Of a DNA stretch of 10,812 nt, positions 6,268 to 10,812 are shown piece after piece. Position 1 is the stretch's first letter; every line of letters starts with the position of its first letter. The position numbers and the translations under genes were made by a program. Source of the DNA: Candidatus Zixiibacteriota bacterium (GTDB taxonomy: Bacteria; Zixibacteria; MSB-5A5; SM1-73). The stretch lies in the NCBI GenBank assembly GCA_023127875.1, contig JAGMFA010000069.1, positions 1 to 10,812 on the forward strand, in the 5' to 3' direction. The notes beneath the pieces are model-generated. The model was not told where the DNA came from and made no database searches. It worked only from the letters and a program-made list of their open reading frames with translations.

Positions 6268-7641
6268 TTAATCTTGATCAACCATTGTGTCCTTCAGGCC
6301 ATATTCATGTAATTTATTACGTAAGGTGCGAGTTGAAACTCCTAAAATTTCTGCGGCTTTAGTTCGATTTCCTCCCTGTGCCGTCAGCGTCTTTAAGATC
6401 AGTTTGCGTTCAGCCTCGTAGATGGTAGAGCCCACCTCAATCTCATCTGATGGTAGTTTTATCTTTCCAAAGGTTAGCTCCCTGGGAAAATCACGCGGAG
6501 TGAGAATCCTACCCTTGGTTGTAACCACTGCTCTCTCTATAAAGTTCTCCAGTTCCCTCACATTCCCGGTCCAGGAATATTCCATAAACATCTCATATAC
6601 CTTTTGCGAGATTCCCTCTACCTGACGATTGTTTTCCAAATTATATTTCTTTAAGAAATGCTGGGCTAAGGCGGGAATATCCTCTTTTTTCTCTCTCAAA
6701 GGAGGTATATGAATGGGAACCACGTTGAGCCTGTAGAAGAGATCTTTTCTAAATTCCCCTTGCTCGATCAGTTTGCTTAGGTTGCGGTTTGAAGTGGCGA
6801 TGATTCGGACGTCCACCTGAATGGAGACCCCCGAGCCCACCCTCTCAAATTCCCTCTCCTGCAAAACTCTCAGAAGCTTTCCCTGCAGATGGAGGGATAT
6901 CTCGCTTATCTCATCTAAAAGCAAAGTGCCCCTATCCGCCAGTTCAAATCTTCCTCGAGATTGCCTTATAGCTCCGGTAAAAGAACCTTTCTCATGCCCG
7001 AAAAGCTCACTTTCCACCAGACCTTCGGGAAGTGCGGCGCAGTTAATCCGGATGAAGGGTCCCTCCTGGCGAGGGCTATTGTAATGAATGGCTTTTGCGA
7101 TCAGTTCTTTTCCAGTTCCCGATTCCCCGGTGATCAATACCGTTGCCTTGGTATCTGCCACTGTCTCCACCAGCTCAAAGATCTTCTGCATCTGAGGACT
7201 TTTACCCACAATGTTGTCAAAACGGTATTTTCCGATAACCTCCGACCGAAGAAGTTTATTCTCCAACAAAAGCTGTTTATGCTCAAGGGCTCTTTTCAGA
7301 ACTAACTCGATCTCATCCACCGAAAAAGGCTTCATCACATAGTCGAAAGCACCCAATTTCATAGCTTCCACCGCGTTCTGCACCGTGCCATAAGCGGTCA
7401 TCATCACCACCTTGGCGTCCGGGAGGAAGTTTCTGCTAGTCTTGAGAAGTTCCATCCCGTCCATGTTAGGCATGCGGACATCAGAGAGAATTATGTCGTA
7501 ATCCTCTCCTCTGATCTTCTCCAAAGCATCTTCTCCGGTGGAAGCTAAATCCACCCCATAGCCGGAGCGATTCAAGGTTTCGGCTAAGAAATCTCTCAAA
7601 AGCGAATCATCATCCACCACTAAAATCTTCTTTTCCATCAT
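6268..7641 (-). CDS. Sigma-54-dependent response regulator, FlgR/FlrC-like
   Basis: NtrC-class activator, 457 residues from the ATG at 7641. That start is preceded by GGAAA eight bases upstream; the frame also extends ten codons to a TTG at 7671 that has no Shine-Dalgarno. The receiver (about 3-120) has D10/D11/D12, phospho-acceptor D54 in LSDVRMP and K104. The AAA+ domain has Walker A GESGTGKE (172-179), the sigma-54 loop as GSFTGA (219-224, a common functional variant of GAFTGA), Walker B LLDE (D243/E244) and a sensor II segment WTGNVREL. The C-terminal Fis-type helix-turn-helix ends in STRTLRNKLHEYG, a pattern seen in flagellar FlgR/FlrC-type regulators and relatives. Its likely partner is the soluble kinase at 7929-8804, 287 bp upstream. 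The flagellar role is inference, since AtoC/ZraR-like regulators share this architecture. Confidence 0.95.
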   Translation of the reverse strand: MMEKKILVVDDDSLLRDFLAETLNRSGYGVDLASTGEDALEKIRGEDYDIILSDVRMPNMDGMELLKTSRNFLPDAKVVMMTAYGTVQNAVEAMKLGAFDYVMKPFSVDEIELVLKRALEHKQLLLENKLLRSEVIGKYRFDNIVGKSPQMQKIFELVETVADTKATVLITGESGTGKELIAKAIHYNSPRQEGPFIRINCAALPEGLVESELFGHEKGSFTGAIRQSRGRFELADRGTLLLDEISEISLHLQGKLLRVLQEREFERVGSGVSIQVDVRIIATSNRNLSKLIEQGEFRKDLFYRLNVVPIHIPPLREKKEDIPALAQHFLKKYNLENNRQVEGISQKVYEMFMEYSWTGNVRELENFIERAVVTTKGRILTPRDFPRELTFGKIKLPSDEIEVGSTIYEAERKLILKTLTAQGGNRTKAAEILGVSTRTLRNKLHEYGLKDTMVDQD

Positions 7642-7767
7642 CTGCTTACTTTCCAGCTTTTGTGCAATCAACTAAACCCACAGTTTTAACTTTCCTTTTG
7701 TTTGCAAAAGAAAGTGATGCCAAAGGTGCTTATTATTTTCTTATAAGGTCTTCTCCAAAAGAGTTCT

Positions 7768-7795
7768 GTAGGGGCGATTCATGAATCGCCCTTAC
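7768..7795. repeat. 28-nt palindromic dispersed repeat
   Basis: GGGCGATTCA (7772-7781) is directly followed by its exact reverse complement (7782-7791), giving a 20-nt perfect palindrome. It extends to 28 nt (7768-7795) with one G/T mismatch. The GTAGGGGCGATTCATGAATC form resembles a dispersed repeat found in many environmental genomes. It lies in the leader between kinase and activator, where it would fold as a strong hairpin in the RNA. Confidence 0.55.
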
Positions 7796-7831
7796 GTCAG
7801 GCTTTTTCTACCTCTCCCCTTTGTTAAAAAG

Positions 7832-7894
7832 AATAGAGATATGGGGGCATCGAAATGTCAAGCTCATTAGATCTTTGACGGTCTTTTTATTATA
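7832..7894 (-). promoter_or_regulatory. Weak sigma-70-like promoter candidates before the FlgR-like activator
   Basis: Two candidates on the minus strand. The first has a perfect TTGACA (7861-7856), an 18-bp spacer and TCTATT (7837-7832, 4/6 match to TATAAT). The second has a perfect TATAAT (7894-7889) with only a poor -35 upstream. Either would transcribe the activator at 6268-7641 with a leader of about 190-245 nt that includes the 28-nt palindrome. Read-through from the upstream kinase is equally possible. Confidence 0.25.
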
Positions 7895-7928
7895 AAGAAC
7901 TTTAGCAACTACATTGAAGAAGACCCTC

Positions 7929-8804
7929 TTATAAAACCATGGGCAATCTCACCGCCACAGTGGTTCCTTTCCCTGCTTCGCTTTCCACATGAATATCCCC
8001 TCTGTGTGCCTCCACGATTCTCTTAACCGTGGACAGACCCAGTCCGGTGCCACGTTCTTTGGTGGTAAAAAATGGAGTGAAAAGTTTCTCCAAAGTATTC
8101 TTGCTCATTCCTATCCCGGTGTCCGAAATCTTTAGGATAACCTTTTTGTCTTTTGCCTCACCCGCGCTATGTAGACCCTCAGTTTCCTGATTCAACTCAA
8201 CCGTTATTTCCCCACCCTGGGGCATAGCTTGGACAGCATTATGCAAAAGGTTTAAAAGGATTTGGCGAAACTGCTCGGTATCCAGATAACAGAAAAGCTC
8301 ATCTTGGGGATAATTCTTGACCAAACGGATGTTTATCTTCTTTTGTGAGGCGTCCATCTCAAAGAAGTTGATCACCTCATCAAGAAATTTGACCATCTCA
8401 AATTTGCGAGGATTCAGCTTGACCGGCTTTGTGTAGTCAAGCAGGCTTTTGACAATGCCGTCCAGAGTCTCGACCCCTTCCATTATTTTCCGCACCGACC
8501 TTTTCCGAGGGTCACCTTTCTCCAAGTCTCTATCGAGAAGCTCGGCAAATCCCCGTATGCCCCCCAGAGGATTTTTTAGCTCATGTATTACCACGGCTGC
8601 CATCTCTCCTAAAGTGGCCAAGCTTTTCACGCGCAGCATCTCCTTCTCGGTCTGCTCCAGCTTGCGATTTAAACCCTCAAATTTGGCCTCTAGGTCCCGG
8701 TAAGCCGAATGAAGTTTGAAACCAGTCTTGTCATCCGTGGCAAACGGAGCGGTAGCACTCTCAGACTTATTCTTCGAAGCATTCAGACGTTTTCTTTCTT
8801 TCAT
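7929..8804 (-). CDS. Soluble histidine kinase, FlgS/FlrB-like
   Basis: A sensor kinase of 291 residues from the ATG at 8804, chosen because AGAAGGGA lies just upstream. The open frame extends 12 codons to GTG at 8840, which has no Shine-Dalgarno. The N-terminal 60 residues are polar and end in a predicted coiled coil. Then come HisKA with H74 (IHELKNPLGG) and HATPase_c with N-box N189 (NAVQAMPQGG), G1 DTGIG (228-232), F-box FTPFFTTK and G2 GTGLGL (252-257). There is no transmembrane, PAS or GAF domain, so any signal comes through the short N-terminus or a bound partner, as in cytoplasmic kinases such as FlgS or FlrB. It is followed by an NtrC-class activator, its probable substrate. The HExxN motif is intact, so both kinase and phosphatase activities are plausible. 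Confidence 0.94.
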   Translation of the reverse strand: MKERKRLNASKNKSESATAPFATDDKTGFKLHSAYRDLEAKFEGLNRKLEQTEKEMLRVKSLATLGEMAAVVIHELKNPLGGIRGFAELLDRDLEKGDPRKRSVRKIMEGVETLDGIVKSLLDYTKPVKLNPRKFEMVKFLDEVINFFEMDASQKKINIRLVKNYPQDELFCYLDTEQFRQILLNLLHNAVQAMPQGGEITVELNQETEGLHSAGEAKDKKVILKISDTGIGMSKNTLEKLFTPFFTTKERGTGLGLSTVKRIVEAHRGDIHVESEAGKGTTVAVRLPMVL

Positions 8805-8816
8805 CTGATCCCTTCT

Positions 8817-8840
8817 GTGGTAAACTGAATGGTTCACCAC
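8817..8840 (-). promoter_or_regulatory. Leader hairpin just upstream of the kinase ribosome binding site
   Basis: On the minus strand GTGGTGAAC (8840-8832) pairs with GTTTACCAC (8825-8817), a 9-bp stem with one G-U pair and a 6-nt loop. It ends directly before the AGAAGGGA Shine-Dalgarno of the kinase at 7929-8804, so it could influence ribosome access. It covers the GTG codons that would be the alternative start, which supports the ATG at 8804. Confidence 0.35.
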
Positions 8841-8879
8841 TCTGCCAGAAGGAAACCCTATAAATCTCGACGACTATTT

Positions 8880-8908
8880 AATTTAATCCATGAGACGAGT
8901 TATGGCAA
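8880..8908 (-). promoter_or_regulatory. Candidate sigma-70-like promoter for the soluble kinase
   Basis: Minus-strand TTGCCA (8908-8903, 5/6 match to TTGACA), a 17-bp spacer and TAAATT (8885-8880, 4/6 match to TATAAT). Start of transcription would be near 8873, giving a leader of about 70 nt that contains the hairpin at 8817-8840. Called by eye only. Confidence 0.35.
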
Positions 8909-9063
8909 GAATTTTTTGCGTTTGTGGGCGATTATTTAGTGGAAATGGATCCATCCTACAAATCTCCAGCGATCCGGATTGAATCCCGATGCAAAGATAA
9001 AATCTCCGTGTCATCAAAGTTAGTGCTTTATTAAATAACATATGTTCTCTTTTGTAATTTTTG

Positions 9064-9127
9064 TGTGCCTGTCGGGTCCCCGACCCGACAGAAACCTCCC
9101 GCCAGGTCAGGGGACCTGGCGGGCACA
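9064..9127. repeat. Twin-hairpin palindromic element
   Basis: TGTGC (9064-9068) pairs with GCACA (9123-9127) around two perfect hairpins: CTGTCGGGT/ACCCGACAG (9069-9077/9083-9091, loop CCCCG) and CCCGCCAGGTC/GACCTGGCGGG (9098-9108/9113-9123, loop AGGG). The whole unit folds as a three-way junction on either strand. It resembles dispersed palindromic repeats, not a gene. It lies downstream of the 108-residue protein's gene. Confidence 0.55.
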
Positions 9128-9157
9128 GAGTATCACACCTTGCGTGCGATGCTTTTT

Positions 9158-9204
9158 CGTCCGAGACAAGCCCTGAACCATATGGTTCAGGGCAAGCTCG
9201 GACG
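9158..9204. repeat. Long nested hairpin, possible transcript end
   Basis: CGTCCGAG (9158-9165) pairs with CTCGGACG (9197-9204) around a perfect 24-nt palindrome at 9170-9193 (arm GCCCTGAACCAT). On the plus strand a run of T begins at 9210, and on the minus strand five A residues follow the stem, so it is not a textbook terminator for the minus-strand genes. It could stabilise or process the 3' end of the transcript of the gene at 9284-9610. Confidence 0.5.
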
Positions 9205-9283
9205 CTACATTTTTTGGGTGACCCATTAAATTCACAGGGTGTTAAGCTGATTTGCCACCCAACTTATCTTTAGGAATACCATT

Positions 9284-9610
9284 TCACCTCGATTCTTTCT
9301 GCTGGAGAAAGTTTTGTATTTTTTCTTCAATTTCTTGTAGAAGCTTTGCTTTTTCCGTAATTTGCCTAAGAAGACTTCTCACCCCAGTTAGGGTCTTTAA
9401 ATTGGAACCAGAAAAGCTTTTTATCTGGGTTGAGCCTATCTCTTCACTCAATCGAGCAATGGTTTCCCCGGCCATCTTTTTTTTCTCCAAAAGGGAGATA
9501 AGATTGTTTTTCTTTCCTTCCTTTTTTAACTCCGCCAATATCATCTTCGACAGATTCAAAACATTATCATACTCACTCAAGAGCTTTTCATATTCTTCTA
9601 ACAGGCTCAT
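9284..9610 (-). CDS. Small coiled-coil protein, FlgN/FliT-like appearance
   Basis: A 108-residue hydrophilic protein starting at ATG 9610 with a good Shine-Dalgarno (GGAGA, then AAGCG). It is almost entirely helical by eye. One amphipathic segment (about 3-55) is rich in Leu, Glu and Lys with the run LISLLEKKKMAGETIARLSEEI, followed by a short break (SFSGSN) and a second coil (about 70-105). It has no cysteine, signal peptide or membrane helix. Size, two-helix layout and the LLEKK pattern recall the flagellar export chaperones FlgN and FliT, but these families are weakly conserved and any short coiled coil could look like this. The neighbouring FlgS/FlgR-like pair gives mild support. A gap of 226 bp separates it from the receiver gene upstream. 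Real gene: likely. Function: uncertain. Confidence 0.75.
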   Translation of the reverse strand: MSLLEEYEKLLSEYDNVLNLSKMILAELKKEGKKNNLISLLEKKKMAGETIARLSEEIGSTQIKSFSGSNLKTLTGVRSLLRQITEKAKLLQEIEEKIQNFLQQKESR

Positions 9611-9836
9611 CGCTTTCTCCGATCTTGTGATCGTCCAAACTGTCAGCTTAAGGGGTCATTATCAAAACAAGAAATAATATATTTATCATCTGTAGGACAA
9701 GTGGAAAACAGATCCAATCCCTTCTGAGGAGTAATCGCAAATATGTTTTGTCTAAAAGAATGGATATTTTTAATCTGAATGCGGCTGAGAATGAAGGCAG
9801 GGCACAACAAACGGTTCACCCTGAACGGGAGAAATC
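9611..9836. other. Short intergenic gap, weak promoter candidate only
   Basis: AT-rich. On the minus strand TTGTCC (9700-9695) and TATTAT (9679-9674) have a 15-bp spacer, short for a sigma-70 promoter. A 5-bp hairpin (GTTCA/TGAAC) lies 10-25 bp after the receiver gene stop but has no U-run. Nothing else was seen. Confidence 0.25.
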
Positions 9837-10295
9837 TTAAGTTTTGCTTTGAGGGCTGGCGAATTTCTCTAACTCCACTTCCAATTGTGCGATTCGATCC
9901 TTAAGTTGGGTTATCTGGGTTTTCAGTTTATGTTCTCGCAACGCCTTTTCAATGGAGGTCTTCAGATCATTCAATTTGAAAGGTTTTACCACGTAATCGT
10001 AAGCCCCCTGGCGCAGTGCTTCAATAGAACTTTCGATGGTCGGATATCCGGTCATGATAATAGCTAAGGTGTCAGGAGCTATTTTCTTTATTTGTTTGAA
10101 GGTCTCGATTCCATCGATTCCCGGCATCTTCAGATCCACTAAGACCACCTCTGCTGGCTGAGTTTCCATCAGTTCCACTGCCTTCTCACCGGAATCAGCT
10201 AGTGATACCTCATAGCCTTCGGTGCTCAAAAACTCTAAAAGTAATTCTCTGACAAATAACTCATCGTCAACAACCAAAATTCTCTCAGAGGACAT
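9837..10295 (-). CDS. Single-domain response regulator with C-terminal coiled coil
   Basis: A 152-residue receiver protein starting at ATG 10295. A GTG directly before it is in frame, but AAGGG lies six bases before the ATG and only three before the GTG, so the ATG is preferred. Receiver residues: D10/D11/E12, phospho-acceptor D54 in LVDLKMPG, T82 and K104 (VKPF). The receiver ends near residue 118 and is followed by a charged coiled coil (about 118-143) and no DNA-binding or enzymatic output domain. It therefore probably acts by protein contact, as a phosphate sink, or as a relay intermediate for one of the kinases nearby. It is the most upstream gene of the set, with 226 bp before the coiled-coil protein gene. 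Confidence 0.93.
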   Translation of the reverse strand: MSSERILVVDDELFVRELLLEFLSTEGYEVSLADSGEKAVELMETQPAEVVLVDLKMPGIDGIETFKQIKKIAPDTLAIIMTGYPTIESSIEALRQGAYDYVVKPFKLNDLKTSIEKALREHKLKTQITQLKDRIAQLEVELEKFASPQSKT

Positions 10296-10298
10296 CAC

Positions 10299-10545
10299 TT
10301 ACCCTTATTCTGCCTTCAGCTTATCTTGGTTTTCGGTTTATATTTCTACTCGGAACTGAATTTACTTTAAAAGTAGCGGTGTTTATGATTATCTCATCTC
10401 CAAAGAGATTCTCCGTCTTTCGTACCAGAATATGGTATCTGGAAGTCCAACAACAGCCGATCTATAACTCAAAACGTCTAATATAATTATCGCCATACCT
10501 CAGCCATTCTTGAATTTTTGTTCTTGGAAGTTAAAAACAATGGTT
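10299..10545. other. Leader region upstream of the receiver gene
   Basis: AT-rich non-coding sequence. Small inverted repeats are present (TACCA/TGGTA around 10425-10440; ATCTC/GAGAT around 10398-10411). No convincing -35/-10 or sigma-54 element was found by eye. The promoter of the gene at 9837-10295 presumably lies here. Confidence 0.35.
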
Positions 10546-10596
10546 CTTCTCCAAAAGAGTTGCTATTGCAAAAGCAAGAAATAAGTTCACCTACCC

Positions 10597-10760
10597 TCAC
10601 CCTCCCAGACGGGTCTCCGTAACCCTCTCCCAGAAGGGGAGACGGTTCGACTTCGCTCACCGTCCTGAGCCTGTCGAAGGAGGGGATTTTACAAATTCTC
10701 CCCTCCCTTGATAGGTTCACCAAGCTCACTACAAGTGAGAGGGGGCAAGGAGGAGGGTGA
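10597..10760. repeat. Composite dispersed repeat with 9-bp inverted ends
   Basis: TCACCCTCC (10597-10605) and GGAGGGTGA (10752-10760) are exact inverted ends of a 164-bp C/T- and G-rich unit. Inside, GACGGT/ACCGTC (10641-10646/10659-10664) and TTCGAC/GTCGAA (10646-10651/10673-10678) offer alternative stems. The latter contains the CCTGAGCCTGTCGAAGG motif common in dispersed bacterial repeats. There is no transposase. Its translation in any frame looks like repeat sequence, not protein. Confidence 0.55.
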
Positions 10761-10778
10761 AGTTTTCAAAATGCAATT

Positions 10779-10796
10779 TTAGTAAGTTCTTACTAA
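10779..10796. repeat. Small perfect hairpin
   Basis: TTAGTAAG (10779-10786) and CTTACTAA (10789-10796) are separated by TT, in practice a 7-bp stem with a 4-nt loop. Part of it (10783-10797) matches 5708-5722 at 14 of 15 bases. Confidence 0.35.
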
Positions 10797-10812
10797 GAGG
10801 AGCAGGAAACAG

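Larger units (their letters stand above)
8841..9283. other. Gene-free interval rich in palindromes
   Basis: About 440 bp with no credible gene on either strand. Besides the promoter candidate and the two hairpin clusters listed separately, it carries the short palindromes ATGGATCCAT (8945-8954) and AACATATGTT (9037-9046). The stretch 8909-9060 shows nothing else I can interpret. Confidence 0.5.

Noticed and set aside
7671..7671. TTG at 7671 as start of the FlgR-like activator
   Set aside because: No Shine-Dalgarno. The ATG at 7641 has GGAAA at proper distance, and the receiver begins right after it as in homologous regulators.
8903..8919. Sigma-54-like TGGCA...TTTGC on the plus strand
   Set aside because: Again 12 bases between GG and GC, and it points away from all genes. 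The same bases serve better as a minus-strand -35 candidate.
9252..9677. 141-codon plus-strand frame
   Set aside because: Antisense shadow of the coiled-coil gene at 9284-9610. The minus-strand gene has a good ribosome binding site and protein-like composition.
10487..10729. 80-codon minus-strand frame across the repeat region
   Set aside because: Most of it translates the dispersed repeat (SFDRLRT... and PLLGEG... strings typical of repeat-derived false proteins), with no Shine-Dalgarno and no protein-like hydrophobic core.

Overview
The window holds a dense signal-transduction locus in which all eight supported genes lie on the minus strand, so transcription runs from high to low coordinates. 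GC content is moderate (roughly 43-45% by eye). The proteins are full-length and well conserved. The gaps between genes are unusually rich in palindromic and dispersed repeats, of a kind often seen in genomes of uncultured bacterial lineages. The presence of two sigma-54 activators says only that the host uses RpoN. A candidate phylum of the FCB/Zixibacteria type would fit the repeat style, but this is a weak guess and no taxonomic marker gene is present.

Layout in transcription order. (1) 10299-10812: a leader plus a repeat-rich stretch with no credible gene. (2) 9837-10295: a receiver-only response regulator with a coiled-coil tail. (3) 9284-9610: a 108-residue coiled-coil protein of FlgN/FliT-like appearance. 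(4) 8805-9283: a weak promoter candidate and two compact clusters of perfect hairpins. (5) 7929-8804: a soluble histidine kinase. (6) 7642-7928: a gap with a 28-nt palindrome and weak promoter candidates. (7) 6268-7641: an NtrC-class sigma-54 activator. (8) 5989-6267: a 92-codon cysteine-containing ORF that starts right after the activator's stop codon. (9) 5256-5988: about 730 bp without a credible gene, containing hairpins, a 24-nt operator-like palindrome and an attenuator-like structure. (10) 3879-5255: a GAF histidine kinase. (11) 1759-3843: a receiver-GAF-GAF-kinase fusion. (12) 210-1598: a second NtrC-class sigma-54 activator. (13) 1-209: inverted repeats only.

How the parts may work together. 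There are three kinases, four receiver domains and two sigma-54 activators, and no transmembrane segment in any of them, so all sensing would be cytoplasmic. The left cassette (kinase, receiver-kinase, activator) has the order expected of a serial phosphorylation chain: the first kinase could phosphorylate the receiver of the second, and the second could phosphorylate the activator. The right cassette (soluble kinase, FlgR/FlrC-like activator, with a FlgN/FliT-like small protein nearby) resembles the soluble kinase-activator pairs that control class II/III flagellar genes. That reading rests on family resemblance, since no flagellar structural gene lies in the window.

The most interesting points are the serial kinase cassette, the altered H-box of the fusion kinase, the cysteine-containing ORF abutting the activator stop, and the variety of palindromic elements that fill nearly every gap. 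No CRISPR array, transposase, tRNA or rRNA was seen.
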